Assembly (NCBI GenBank): GCA_963803375.1
Contig: CAWDMB010000001.1
Coordinates: 248,001-312,000, forward strand
Length of the DNA stretch: 64,000 nucleotides
Direction of reading: 5' to 3'
DNA from: JAOPZW01 sp963803375
GTDB taxonomy: Bacteria > Actinomycetota > Thermoleophilia > Solirubrobacterales > Solirubrobacteraceae
The notes beneath the pieces are model-generated. The model did no database searches. It was not told the DNA's origin and was given only the letters and a program-made list of their open reading frames with translations. Shown one piece after another: positions 42,372 through 53,814 of the stretch (the stretch's first letter is position 1; every line of letters begins with the position of its first letter). A program made the translations under genes and the position numbers.

Positions 42372-44017
42372 CTGCGACTGCCGGCCGGCCGGCGCTTCGC
42401 GAGCGCGCGGCGTACCGCGCGCTCGAGGACCATCAGCGCGAGATCGCCACGGTGCACCTGCGCGAGCTGTTCGCCGACGATCCCGCGCGCGGCACGCGCA
42501 TGACCGCGGAGGCCCAGGGGCTCTTCCTCGACTTCTCCAAGAACCGCATCACGGACGAGACGCTGCGCCTGCTGGTCGAGCTGGCCGAGCAGTCCGGCCT
42601 CCGCGAGCGCATCGACGCGATGTTCTCGGGCGAGCACATCAACACCACCGAGGACCGCGCGGCGCTGCACGTTGCGCTGCGCGCCCCGGCCGGCGCCTCG
42701 ATCGTGGTCGACGGCACGGACGTCGTGCCCGAGGTCCATGCGGTGCTCGATCGGATGGCGCGCTTCGCCGACGCCGTTCGCGCGGGGGACTGGACCGGCC
42801 ACACCGGGCGGCGGATCCGCAACGTGGTGAACATCGGGATCGGGGGGTCGGACCTCGGGCCCGTGATGGCCTACGAGGCGCTGCGCCACTACGGCGCGCG
42901 CGAGCTGACCTTCCGCTTCGTGTCCAACGTGGACGGCACGGACTTCGTCGAGGCCACGCGCGACCTCGACGCCGCGGAGACGCTCTTCATCGTCGCGTCG
43001 AAGACGTTCACGACGCTCGAGACGATGACCAACGCGCGGACGGCCCGCGAGTGGGCACTGGCGCGGCTCGGCGGCGACGAGTCGGCGATCGCCAAGCATT
43101 TCGTCGCCGTGTCGACGAACGCCGAGAAGGTGTCCGAGTTCGGGATCGACACGGACAACATGTTCGGTTTCTGGGACTGGGTGGGCGGCCGCTACTCGAT
43201 GGACTCGGCGGTCGGCCTGTCCACGATGATCGCCATCGGGCCCGAGGGCTTTCGCGACATGCTCGCCGGCTTCCACGCGATCGACGAGCACTTCCGCACC
43301 ACGCCCTTGCACCGCAACCTGCCGGTGCTGCTCGGGCTGCTGACCGTCTGGTACGCCGACTTCTTCGGCGCCGAGACGGTGGCCGTCCTGCCCTACGACC
43401 AGTACCTCGAGCGCTTGCCGGCCTACCTGCAGCAGCTCACGATGGAGTCCAACGGCAAGTCCGTGACCCTCGCGGGCGAGCGCGTCGACTACCAGACGGG
43501 GCCGATCTACTGGGGCGAGCCCGGCACCAACGGGCAGCACTCGTTCTACCAGCTGATCCATCAGGGCACGCGGCTGATCCCGTGCGACTTCATCGCCTTC
43601 ACGCACACCCTCAACCCGGTCGGCGAGCACCACGATCTGCTGATGGCCAACGTGTTCGCGCAGACGCAGGCGCTCGCGTTCGGCAAGACCGCCGCGCAGG
43701 TGCGCGAGGAGGGCACGCCCGAGTGGCTCGTCCCGCACCGCGTGTTCGAGGGCAACCGCCCGACGAACACCCTGCTGGCGGAGAGCCTGACGCCCGCGAC
43801 GCTCGGGAAGCTGGTCGCGCTGTACGAGCACAGCGTCTTCACGCAGGGCGTCGTGTGGAGCATCAACCCGTTCGACCAGTGGGGCGTGGAGCTCGGCAAG
43901 GCGCTCGCCAGCCGGATCGCCGACGAGCTGCGCGCAGAGGCGCCGGCGCTCGCGCACGACTCCTCGACCAACGCGCTGATCGAGCGCTACCGCGCTTCCG
44001 CCGGCCGCGGCGGCTGA
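42368..44017 (+). CDS. pgi: Glucose-6-phosphate isomerase
   Basis: 549 residues, the normal length. Signatures are NVVNIGIGGSDLGPVMAYEA, FVSNVDGTDFVEATRDLDAA, FIVASKTFTTLETMTNA, FWDWVGGRYSMDSAVGLS, the catalytic Glu region IYWGEPGTNGQHSFYQLIHQ and WSINPFDQWGVELGKALA. It interconverts glucose-6-phosphate and fructose-6-phosphate in the cytoplasm. Translationally coupled to the PfkB kinase. Confidence 0.96.
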   Translation: MTATAGRPALRERAAYRALEDHQREIATVHLRELFADDPARGTRMTAEAQGLFLDFSKNRITDETLRLLVELAEQSGLRERIDAMFSGEHINTTEDRAALHVALRAPAGASIVVDGTDVVPEVHAVLDRMARFADAVRAGDWTGHTGRRIRNVVNIGIGGSDLGPVMAYEALRHYGARELTFRFVSNVDGTDFVEATRDLDAAETLFIVASKTFTTLETMTNARTAREWALARLGGDESAIAKHFVAVSTNAEKVSEFGIDTDNMFGFWDWVGGRYSMDSAVGLSTMIAIGPEGFRDMLAGFHAIDEHFRTTPLHRNLPVLLGLLTVWYADFFGAETVAVLPYDQYLERLPAYLQQLTMESNGKSVTLAGERVDYQTGPIYWGEPGTNGQHSFYQLIHQGTRLIPCDFIAFTHTLNPVGEHHDLLMANVFAQTQALAFGKTAAQVREEGTPEWLVPHRVFEGNRPTNTLLAESLTPATLGKLVALYEHSVFTQGVVWSINPFDQWGVELGKALASRIADELRAEAPALAHDSSTNALIERYRASAGRGG

Positions 44018-44055
44018 CCGCGAACCCCGGAGACGCCGCCTCACGGGCCCAGTTT

Positions 44056-44076
44056 GAGCCCCCGGCGCCGGGGCTC
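44056..44076 (+). terminator. GC-rich hairpin after pgi
   Basis: GAGCCCC and GGGGCTC flank a self-complementary CGGCGCC core, 39 bases after the pgi stop. No T-run. It would separate pgi from the GH15 gene. Confidence 0.45.
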
Positions 44077-44122
44077 GAGAGGTTACGCGTAAGCTCTGAC
44101 CGCGTCGCGAGACGAGGGCGCC

Positions 44123-45998
44123 ATGAGCAGCCTCTCCGCCCCCATGACCACGGCGGCCGAACGCCGCGCAGCGGGCTTCCAGCCGATCGCCGCGTACGGG
44201 CTCATGGCCGACTGCACCTCCTCCGCGCTCGTTGACCGCGACGGGTCGATCGACTGGCTGTGCCTGCCGCACTACGACTCGCCGGCGGTCTTCGCGCGCA
44301 TCCTCGACCCCGACGCCGGCCACTGGTCGATCGCGCCCGCGGGCCCGAGCACCTCCGAGCGCCGCTACCTGCCGGGCACGCTCGTCGTCGAGACGACGCT
44401 CACGACGCCGAGCGGCATCGTGCGCATCACCGACGCGATGGGCTTTGCCGAAGGCCAGCGCGCCCACGAGGTCGGGCGCGACGCCCCGCACGAGGTCCTG
44501 CGTCTCGTCGAGGGCGTCAGCGGCAGCGTCGAGCTCGAGATGGAGCTCGCGCCGCGTCCCGAGTACGGCCTCGTGCGCCCGCTCTTCCGCGCCGAGCCCG
44601 GCGGCGGGCGCACGTTCGGCGGGCCCAACCAGATCGCCGTCGCGGCCGGCGTGCCCACCGAGATCGACGACTCGACGATGCGCGCGACCTTCGCGGTGGC
44701 GCGGGGCGAGCGCGTCGGCTTCGCGCTGCGCTGGGCCTCGGTGGTCAGCGCCCCGCCGATGGCCGTCGCCCCCGAGCGCGTCGCCGCGCGCATCGACGAC
44801 ACCGTCGAGGCGTGGCGCTCGTGGGAGGCCGAGCACGACGTCTACGCCGGGCCGCACCGCGACCTCGTGCGCCTCAGCGCCCGCGTCCTGAAGGGCCTGA
44901 CCTTCCGGCCGACCGGCGCGATCGTCGCCGCCCCGACGAGCTCGCTCCCCGAGGGCGTCGGCGGCGAGCGCAACTGGGACTACCGCTTCGCGTGGATCCG
45001 CGACTCGAGCCTGACGCTCGAGGCGCTCTACATCGGCGCCTGCTCCGACGAGGCCGAGGAGTTCGTCTCGTTCATGACGAGCTCGGCAGGGGGTCGCGCC
45101 GGCGAGGGCTCGCTGCAGATCATGTACGGGATCCGCGGCGAGCACGACCTGTCCGAGCGCGAGCTCGGGCACCTGCGCGGCTGGCGCGACTCGCGGCCGG
45201 TGCGCGTGGGCAACGGCGCCTGGAATCAGACGCAGCTCGACGTCTACGGCGAGCTGCTCAACGCGCTCCACGTCTACCACGAGCGCCTCGGCGCGCTGCA
45301 CCCCGAGATCCAGGCGTTCGTGGCCGACCTCGCGGACACCGCCGCGCGGCGCTGGGCGGAGCCCGACTCGGGGATCTGGGAGATGCGCGGCGAGCCGCGC
45401 CATCACCTGTCATCGAAGGTGCTGTGCTGGGTTGCGCTCGACCGCGCGGTGAAGCTCGCGCCCGCGCTCGGCGAGCACGCGAAGGCCGACGCGTGGGCGG
45501 TCGAGCGCGACGCCGTCCGCGCGGCGATCCTCGAGCGCGGCTGGAGCGAGGCCAGGCGGGCCTACGCGCAGTCCTTCGGGTCGGACGGCCTCGACGCCGC
45601 GGCGCTGCTGATGCCGATCTACGGCTTCCTCCCGGCGACCGACGAGCGGATGCGCTCGACGATCGATGCCATCGCCCGCGAGCTCACCGAGGGCGGCATG
45701 GTCCTGCGCTACCGCAACGCGGCCGAGGGCGTCAACGCCGACGGGCTCACCGGCGAGGAGGGGACGTTCGCGGTCTGCACGTTCTGGCTCGTCTCGGCGC
45801 TGGCCCAGGCGGGCGAGGTCGAGCGCGCCGAGGAGCTCTTCGAGCGGCTCGTGGGCGCCGCCAACGACCTCGGGCTGCTCGGCGAGGAGATCGACACCGC
45901 CGGCGAGCAGCTCGGCAACTTCCCGCAGGCCTACAGTCACATCGGCTTCCATCACGGCCGCGTGGGAGATCGACCAGGCGCGGGCGGCGCAGAGATGA
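44123..45998 (+). CDS. GH15-family glucoamylase/trehalase-like glycosidase, frameshifted at the C-terminus
   Basis: About 624 residues once corrected. The N-terminal domain starts FQPIAAYGLMADCTSSALVD and DGSIDWLCLPHYDSPAVFAR. The catalytic (alpha/alpha)6 barrel has the general acid Glu region GERNWDYRFAWIRDSSLTLE and the later DGLTGEEGTFAVCTFWLVSA. After NFPQAYSHIGF the open frame departs to a stop at 46051, but dropping one C at 45949-45950 gives ITAAWEIDQARAAQR, the family's usual end at 45998. In actinobacteria such enzymes include trehalases and glucoamylases acting in the cytoplasm. Follows pgi. Confidence 0.85.
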
Positions 45999-46064
45999 GA
46001 GCCCACCGCGGGTCCTCCCGCAACGACGTCGCGGGGGAGCGGCTTGGGTGAGGTGGAAGCGCTG

Positions 46065-47360
46065 TCAGGCCGGGAGCAGCGTCCGTTGGATGATCCCCGC
46101 GAGCTGGTCGGCCGGAAGGGAGGCCCCGAGGTAGACGTTGGGCGCCGCCTGCAGGTTGGCCAGGACGATGATCGTGGCCCCCTTGTCAGGGTCATAGCCC
46201 ATATAGCTTTGGAACCCGGGGATCGCGCCGTTGTGGCCGATCAGAACCCCGAAGGACCGGTCGATGCCCAGCCCGTAACCGAAATCTGAGACGGCGCTGA
46301 ACTGCAGGCGCTCGCGCTGGGTCTCGGGCGTTAGCAGCGTGCCAGTGGCCAGCGCGACCGCCCATTTCTCAAGATCGCGCGCGGTGGAGATCGCGCTGCC
46401 GTCCGGGTAGGTGTAGGAGGTGTTCCAGTCGGTTACGTCGGTCGGCACGGTGCCAGGCGGGACCTTGATCTGGGCGTCCTGCGGCCGCCCGGCCAGCGCG
46501 GCCTTGTAGGCGTCGTTGGCCTGGACGTTCGTGCCGAAGTTGTACCCGTGGGTGAAGGGCTCGGGGATCGCCGTCGAGGCTCGCTCCGGCAGCAGGCTCT
46601 CGCTCATCCCGACCGGCCGGAAGATCCGCCGCCGGAAGAGGTCGGGCAGGGACTGCCCGGTCACGCGCTCGGCGACCAGGCCGAGCAGGATGTAGTTGGT
46701 GTTGGCGTAGTGAAAGTCCGTTCCCGGCGCGAAATACGCCGGCTGCGAGAAGGAGAAGGGCAGGAGGTCACGCGGCAGCCAGACCCGGAACGGGTTCGCG
46801 TCGAGCAGCGCGTTGAGCTCGTCGCTCTCCGTCGTATTGAACAGGCCCGCGGTCATGCCCAGAAGCTCGCGGATGGTGATGTTCTTGCCGTTGGGGACGT
46901 GGCGCACGTACTTCGAGATGGGATCCTCAAGCCGCACCCGTCCCCGGTCGACCAGCTGCAGGATGATCGTGGCCGTGAAGGTCTTGGTGATGCTGCCCAC
47001 GCGGGTGTGATCCTTGACGTTCATCGGGGCGCCGGTGGCCAGGTCGTCGGTGCCGAGGCCGGCCAGCCACCGGCCCTGGCCGGGCACGTCGACGAGGACG
47101 ATCGCCCCCGGTGCCTGCAGCTCGTGCAGCTTGGCCTCGAGCACCGGGCGCAGGGTCGCGGCGTAGGCGGGCTCGCGTCCGGCGCCGCCCCCGCGCGCGC
47201 GCGCCGGGGCGGCGATGCTTGCGAGCAGCCCGCCCATCAGAGCCAGGCACACAGCAACGACGATCACCCCGCGCCGCATTGTCTTGGGCGCGCCGACGTT
47301 CATCACGTTCTTCTGGCCGAGGACACGCTGGCCGCCCGGGCTAGTGACGTACGTGGGCAT
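46065..47360 (-). CDS. Exported serine hydrolase (class C beta-lactamase/DD-peptidase fold)
   Basis: 431 residues from the ATG at 47360, chosen because AAGGAGG lies four bases upstream. The long n-region leads to a signal-peptide helix (RRGVIVVAVCLALMGGLLAS, cleavage near ARA). Active-site motifs are S-x-x-K in GSITKTFTATIILQ, Y-x-N in FHYANTNYILLGLVAERVTG and H-x-G in IGHNGAIPGFQS. Family members include D-aminopeptidases, esterases and EstB/AmpC relatives. Convergent with the GH15 gene. Confidence 0.88.
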   Translation of the reverse strand: MPTYVTSPGGQRVLGQKNVMNVGAPKTMRRGVIVVAVCLALMGGLLASIAAPARARGGGAGREPAYAATLRPVLEAKLHELQAPGAIVLVDVPGQGRWLAGLGTDDLATGAPMNVKDHTRVGSITKTFTATIILQLVDRGRVRLEDPISKYVRHVPNGKNITIRELLGMTAGLFNTTESDELNALLDANPFRVWLPRDLLPFSFSQPAYFAPGTDFHYANTNYILLGLVAERVTGQSLPDLFRRRIFRPVGMSESLLPERASTAIPEPFTHGYNFGTNVQANDAYKAALAGRPQDAQIKVPPGTVPTDVTDWNTSYTYPDGSAISTARDLEKWAVALATGTLLTPETQRERLQFSAVSDFGYGLGIDRSFGVLIGHNGAIPGFQSYMGYDPDKGATIIVLANLQAAPNVYLGASLPADQLAGIIQRTLLPA

Positions 47361-47660
47361 GGCGCCTCCTTCTCCGAGTGCGGTGGCCGGGCCGGCGAAG
47401 AGGCGCCTCGCCCGGCGCGACGCTCTGGGTGCTCCACCCTAACCCGCCGGCGGTCGCGCGTACAAGCAGCAGATCCCCTGGCGCCGCGACCAGCTTCGCC
47501 GTCGGCGGCTTCAGAACTCGATTCAGAATCAAGCCAGGCGGGACGGCGATCCCGCTATCCGGGCCGCAGCGACTGTCGGATCGGGAGGCGCTGCAAGGAA
47601 TCCTGTTCGGGCGACGGGCGCGCGGTGACGATCGCCGTGCCTGTCATCCTTCGCCGCCCG
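47361..47660. other. Divergent promoter region between the serine hydrolase and lysC
   Basis: No gene is seen. I looked for a lysine riboswitch or a leader peptide before lysC and recognised neither. A GTG at 47625 could extend lysC by 12 codons. Confidence 0.5.
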
Positions 47661-48928
<1,268 letters not shown>

Positions 48929-48932
<4 letters not shown>

Positions 48933-50002
48933 GACCGCATCGCGGGTCGGTGACGAGCCCGCCGGAGCGGTCCGCAGGGAGCCGCCTCGCGCTGGTCGGC
49001 GCCACGGGCGCCGTCGGCACGATCATGCTCGAGCTGCTGGAGCGCCGCGCCTACCCGGCGGACGAGATCGTGCTCTTCGCCTCCGAGCGCAGCGTCGGCC
49101 GGCGGATCGCCGAGCGCGTCGTGCATCCGTTGCGCGAGGACACGATCGAGGGCTTCGACGTCGCGCTGTTCTCCGCCGGCGGCGGGACGTCGCGCGCGTG
49201 GGCGCCGCACTTCGCCGCCGCGGGCGCCACCGTGGTCGACAACTCCTCGGCCTGGCGGATGGACCCCGACGTGCCGCTCGTGGTCAGCGAGGTCAACGCC
49301 GGCGCGCTCGACGGCGTGCGCAAGGGGATCGTCGCCAACCCGAACTGCACGACGATGGCGGTCATGCTCCCGGCCAAGGCGCTGCACGACGCCTTCGGCC
49401 TGGAGGCGATGGTCTGCACGAGCTTCCAGGCGGCCGGCGGCGCCGGCCAGAAGGGCATGGACGAGCTGCGCGGGCAGGTCGAGCCGGTGCTCGGCCACGA
49501 CCTCGTCCGCGACGGCGCGGCCGCCGCAGCCTCGGTGACGGCCAGCGTCCACGCCAAGGCGCTGGCCTTCAACGTCGTGCCGTGGCTCGGCACCGAGGCC
49601 GGCGGCGGCTACTCCGACGAGGAGATGAAGCTGCGCAACGAGTCGCGCAAGATCCTCGGCCTCCCGGACCTGCGGGTATCGCCGACGTGCGTCCGCGTGC
49701 CGGTCATGGTCGGCCACGCCGTCGAGGTCCGCGCGACGTTCGCGCGTCCGGTGACGGCGGCAGGGGCGCTCGAGGCGCTCGCCGGCTTCCCCAACCTCGA
49801 GCTCGACGACGTGCCGACGCCGCTCGAGTGGGCCGGACGCGACGAGGTCGCCGTCGGCCGCGTGCGCGAGGACCTCGGCGACCCGCACAGCCTCAACTTC
49901 TTCGTCGTCGGCGACAACCTCCTCAAGGGCGCCGCGCTGAACACGGTCCAGATCGCGGAGCTGCTGCACGAGCGCGGCCTCGTCGGCGCGCGCGCGGCGT
50001 AG
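48929..50002 (+). CDS. asd: Aspartate-semialdehyde dehydrogenase
   Basis: 357 residues from a GTG coupled to lysC. NADP site ALVGATGAVGTIMLELLERR, phosphate-binding VDNSSAWRMDPDVPLVVSEV, the catalytic Cys in GIVANPNCTTMAVMLPAKAL, and substrate residues in ESRKILG and VRVPVMVGHAVEVRATFA. It reduces aspartyl phosphate to the semialdehyde, the branch to lysine, diaminopimelate, methionine and threonine. The first ~18 residues are an unusual extension before the Rossmann strand; a later start is possible. Confidence 0.95.
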
Positions 50003-50044
50003 ATCGACGCCCGCCGGGCGCGCGGCGATGGCCGTCGCGCGACC

Positions 50045-50953
50045 CTACGGGGAGGGCGCGGAGGCCACCACGGACGTCGACCAGTCGATCACCGTCGCCG
50101 GCTTGACGATGTGGCGCTGCATGCCGAGCTCCTTGGGCTCGAGGCCGAGCGCGAGGCCGACGAGCTGCGATAGGTGCAGGACCGGCATCTTCAGCTCGCG
50201 GCCGACGAGGCGCTCGGCCAGCGGCTGCTGCAGGTCGAGGTTGAGGTGGCACAGCGGGCACGGCGTGACGAGGCAGTCGGCGTCGGCGTCGACGGCGTCG
50301 CCGAGGTGGCGGCCCGCCTGCTTGAGCGACGCATCCTTGTTCATCGTGATGATCGGGAACCCGCAGCACTTGTACATGCCCGCGTAGTCGATGACGGTGC
50401 CGCCGAGCGCCTCGATGACCAGCCCGAGGTAGGTGTCGCGCGGGCGCTCGGCGTCGATGCCCAGCCGCGCGGTCGGGCGGACGATGTAGCAGCCGTAGAA
50501 CGGCCCGACCTTGAGGTCGGTCAACGGCCGGCGCACGCGCGAGCGAAGCTCGTCGAGCCCGAGCTCCTCGACGAGCACCCAGAGGAAGTTCTTGTTGGCC
50601 AGGCCGCGCTCGTAGGCCAGCCCCTCGTCGCGCAGGTTGCCGTTGACGTGGTCGCGGTACTCCCCGTTGGCGTCCAGTCGCTCCTGGCACTCGCTCTGCG
50701 CGCCCTGGCAGGTCGAGCAGATGTTCATCATGAGCTCGGCCCCCGGCACCTGCTGTGCGAGCGCGAACGTCCGCGCGTTGAGGGTGTCCGCGAGCTCCTG
50801 GTTGTGCTCGGCGATGACGCCCGCCCCGCAGCAGGCGGCACGATCGAGCTCGACGAGCTCGAGGTCGAGCATCGGCGCGATCAGAGCCATCGATCCGTGC
50901 AGCTCGGGGGTGAAGCCCCGGCTCACGCAGCCCGGCCAGTACGCGACTCTCAA
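50045..50953 (-). CDS. sdhE: Succinate dehydrogenase cysteine-rich subunit (SdhE/HdrB-type)
   Basis: 302 residues from a TTG nine bases after GGGAGG. Two CCG domains (Cys-x-n-CCG-x-n-CxxC) are visible: DRAACCGAGVIAEHN with NICSTCQGAQ, and MYKCCGFPIITMNKDA with TPCPLCHLNLDL. They bind a noncubane iron-sulfur cluster in HdrB. In type-E succinate:quinone reductases this subunit replaces the SdhC/D membrane anchors and attaches the complex to the membrane. Last gene of sdhA-sdhB-sdhE. Confidence 0.88.
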   Translation of the reverse strand: MRVAYWPGCVSRGFTPELHGSMALIAPMLDLELVELDRAACCGAGVIAEHNQELADTLNARTFALAQQVPGAELMMNICSTCQGAQSECQERLDANGEYRDHVNGNLRDEGLAYERGLANKNFLWVLVEELGLDELRSRVRRPLTDLKVGPFYGCYIVRPTARLGIDAERPRDTYLGLVIEALGGTVIDYAGMYKCCGFPIITMNKDASLKQAGRHLGDAVDADADCLVTPCPLCHLNLDLQQPLAERLVGRELKMPVLHLSQLVGLALGLEPKELGMQRHIVKPATVIDWSTSVVASAPSP

Positions 50954-50956
50954 GGC

Positions 50957-52102
50957 TTACGACCTCCCGGACGGTGACTGCCCGGGCGCCGAGGTCATGC
51001 CGCCGTCCTCGGCGGTGGCGACGGTCGGGGGCGTTTGTGCGCCCTCCTCGTCCTCGTCGTAGCCGGAGATGTACAGGTTGAGCTCGTAGCGCTCGCGGCC
51101 CTCGACGTCGGCGAAGATGCGCTTGACCTGCCCGAGGTCGCCCTTGGGCAGCTTGTGGGGCCTGAGCGCGTCCATCGGCTTGACCTTGCGGCGCAGCAGC
51201 GCCTTCGTGATCGCGGGCAGCGAGTCGAAGAGCTCGAGCGCCGCGCGCGGCGCGAACTTGGCGAAGGACGAGTTGCCCGAGTAGGAGCGCGGCAGCAGCT
51301 CGGACTCCCACAGGAGCCCGTGGTCGCGCACGAGCCCGGTGAAGGCCGCCTCGTGGCGCTCGCCGTTGTTGCGGTCGACGATGCCGTGGTCGGTGCCCGC
51401 GCGCCGGCGCAGGCGCATGATCTGGCTCATCGGCGCCACGCCCTTCGGGCACGCCTCGATGCACTTGAAGCAGTGCGTGCAGTCGTAGAGGCCGTGCGGG
51501 TCCTCGGCGAGGTCGCGCAGGCGGTCCTCCTGCCCCGCGTCGCGCTGGTCGCCGACGAAGCGGTAGGCCTTGGCCAACGCGGCCGGGCCGATGAAGAGCG
51601 GGTCGACCTCCATCGAGAGGCAGTCCGAGACGCAGGCGCCGCACTGGATGCAGGCCATCGACTGTGTGACGTCGACCATCGACTCGCGGTCGACGAGGTA
51701 CTCGCGCTCGGGGATCGGCTGCTTGTTGATGAGCCACGGCGTGACGCGCTGGATCTTCTTCCAGTGGACCGCGTCCATGTCGACGATGAGGTCCTTGATG
51801 ACGGGCATGTTGCCCATCGGCTCGACCTCGATGACCCCGTCGCGGGCGCCGGCGAGCGCGGCGTCGAGGTGCGTGTGGCAGGCCAGCCCGGGCTGGCCGT
51901 TGATCCGCACGCCGCACGAGCCGCAGATCGCCGCACGGCAGGAGCAGCGGATCCCGATCGAGCCGTCCTCCCGCGCCTTGGCGGTAAGGATCCCCTCGAG
52001 CACCGACCGGTGCGGCTCGAGCTCGACGGTGTGCTCGTCCCAGTAGGGCGGCTCGCCCGACTCGGGGTCGAAGCGACGGAGACTCAGCGTGAACTCGGCC
52101 AC
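50957..52102 (-). CDS. sdhB: Succinate dehydrogenase iron-sulfur subunit
   Basis: 381 residues, GTG start overlapping the sdhA stop by one base. Cluster ligands: [2Fe-2S] CSCRAAICGSCGVRINGQPG; then MACIQCGACVSDCLSMEVDP and LYDCTHCFKCIEACPKGVAP for the [4Fe-4S] and third clusters. The protein is ~130 residues longer than usual; the C-terminal extension (from about residue 250) ends in an acidic, proline-rich tail. It transfers electrons from SdhA flavin toward quinone through SdhE. Confidence 0.92.
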   Translation of the reverse strand: MAEFTLSLRRFDPESGEPPYWDEHTVELEPHRSVLEGILTAKAREDGSIGIRCSCRAAICGSCGVRINGQPGLACHTHLDAALAGARDGVIEVEPMGNMPVIKDLIVDMDAVHWKKIQRVTPWLINKQPIPEREYLVDRESMVDVTQSMACIQCGACVSDCLSMEVDPLFIGPAALAKAYRFVGDQRDAGQEDRLRDLAEDPHGLYDCTHCFKCIEACPKGVAPMSQIMRLRRRAGTDHGIVDRNNGERHEAAFTGLVRDHGLLWESELLPRSYSGNSSFAKFAPRAALELFDSLPAITKALLRRKVKPMDALRPHKLPKGDLGQVKRIFADVEGRERYELNLYISGYDEDEEGAQTPPTVATAEDGGMTSAPGQSPSGRS

Positions 52103-53799
52103 TAGTACTTCCTCTCCTCGGGCTGCCACTGCGTGATCGTCACCGGCGAGTAGCTCACGCGCGGGACGTCGTCCCCGTCGCGCGACAGGTTGATGTGCTT
52201 GAGCCACGTGGCGTCGTCGCGCTCGGGGAAGTCCGTGCGGTACTGGGCTCCCCGCGACTCCTTGCGCTCGAGCGAGGCGACGACGGTCGCCTCGGCGCAA
52301 TCGAGCATGTAGTCCAGCTCGATCGCGCCGAGCACGTCCTGGTTGAAGACGGTCCCGCGATCGTCGATGTAGGCCGTGCGCGCCTGCTCCTTGAGCCGCC
52401 GCACGACCTCGTGGGCGTGCTGGAGGCCCTGCTCGTCGCGGAAGACCGCGACGTGGCGGTTCATCTCCGTGCCGAGCTCGTCCTTGATCTCCGAGATCCG
52501 CCGGCCGCCGCGCTCGCGGCCGATGATCTCGTCGATCATCGCCACGTCCTCGCGCAGCCGGCCCTCACCGGCCGCGGGGAGCGGGATCTGCCGGGAGCGC
52601 TCGGCGGCGTGCACGCCCGCGCGGCGGCCGAAGATCAGCGTGTCCAGCAGCGAGTTCGCCCCGAGCCGGTTGCCGCCGTGGACCGACACGCAGGCGACCT
52701 CGCCCGCCGCGTAGAGCCCGGGGACGCCCGGGACCTGGCCGTCGATGTCGGTCTTGACCCCGCCCATGATGTAGTGCGCGCCCGGGCGGATCGTGATCGG
52801 CTCGCGCGTGATGTCGACGCCGGCGAAGTCCTTGCCGATGTTGACGATCTCGCGCAGCGACTCCAGCGTGCGCCTGCGCGGGACGACCGTGATGTCGAGC
52901 AGGATCCCGGCCCCGTCGGGGCCGACGCCGCGGCCCTCGTCGATCTCTGTCTGCTCGGCGCGCGAGACGACGTCGCGCGAGGCGAGCTCCATCTTGTTGG
53001 GCGCGTACTTCTCCATGAAGCGCTCGCCGTCGCCGTTGAGCAGGTGCGCCCCCTCGCCGCGCGCGCCCTCGGTGATGAGGAACCCGTTCTCCGCGAGCGT
53101 CGTCGGGTGGTACTGGACCATCTCCATGTCCATCAGCGGCGCGCCCACGCGGTAGGCCTGGACGATGCCGTCCCCGGTGCAGATGAGCGCGTTCGTCGTG
53201 GGCTTGAAGCACTGGCCGGCGCCGCCGGAGGCGAGGATGACGTTCTTGGCGGAGAAGACCTCCATGGCGCCCGACCTGATCTCGCGCGCGACGGCCCCGA
53301 CGCAGGCGCCGTCGTCGTCGAGGACGAGCGAGGTGACGAACCACTCCTCGAAGCGGTCGACCCGCTCGTCGAGCTTCATCAGCTGCTCGTAGAGCACGTG
53401 GAGGATCGCCTGGCCGGTGATGTCGGCCACGTAGGCCGTGCGCTTCGCCGAGGCGCCGCCGAACGCGCGCAGGTCGAGCGCGCCGTCGTCGTTGCGGTGG
53501 AAGGTGACCCCGATGTGGTCGAGGTGCAGGACCTCCTCGGCCGCGTCGCGGCACATGACCTCGATCGCGTCCTGGTCGCCGAGGAAGTCCGAGCCCTTCA
53601 CGGTGTCATAGGCGTGCGAGCGCCAGTCGTCCGCCGGGTCGATGGCCGCGTTGATGCCGCCGGCCGCGGCCACGGAGTGCGAGCGCACGGGGTGGACCTT
53701 GCTCACGATCGCCACCGACGCCCCGACCTCCGCGGCGGCCTGGGCGGCGCGCTGGCCCGCGAGGCCGGCGCCGATGATGAGGACGTCGTGTGCTGGCAT
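52102..53799 (-). CDS. sdhA: Succinate dehydrogenase flavoprotein subunit
   Basis: 565 residues. The FAD Rossmann motif is DVLIIGAGLAGQRAAQAAAE. The His of VRSHSVAAAGGINAAI is the covalent FAD site. The substrate Arg region is TEGARGEGAHLLNGDGERFM, with VPRRRTLESLREIVN and the HYIMGGVKTDIDGQVPGVPG block. It oxidises succinate to fumarate. First gene of the three-gene unit. Confidence 0.95.
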   Translation of the reverse strand: MPAHDVLIIGAGLAGQRAAQAAAEVGASVAIVSKVHPVRSHSVAAAGGINAAIDPADDWRSHAYDTVKGSDFLGDQDAIEVMCRDAAEEVLHLDHIGVTFHRNDDGALDLRAFGGASAKRTAYVADITGQAILHVLYEQLMKLDERVDRFEEWFVTSLVLDDDGACVGAVAREIRSGAMEVFSAKNVILASGGAGQCFKPTTNALICTGDGIVQAYRVGAPLMDMEMVQYHPTTLAENGFLITEGARGEGAHLLNGDGERFMEKYAPNKMELASRDVVSRAEQTEIDEGRGVGPDGAGILLDITVVPRRRTLESLREIVNIGKDFAGVDITREPITIRPGAHYIMGGVKTDIDGQVPGVPGLYAAGEVACVSVHGGNRLGANSLLDTLIFGRRAGVHAAERSRQIPLPAAGEGRLREDVAMIDEIIGRERGGRRISEIKDELGTEMNRHVAVFRDEQGLQHAHEVVRRLKEQARTAYIDDRGTVFNQDVLGAIELDYMLDCAEATVVASLERKESRGAQYRTDFPERDDATWLKHINLSRDGDDVPRVSYSPVTITQWQPEERKY

Positions 53800-53814
53800 A
53801 GACCCTCCCGAACT

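Noticed and set aside
47361..47660. Lysine riboswitch before lysC
   Set aside because: No lysine-aptamer-like conserved segments or terminator pair could be recognised by eye.
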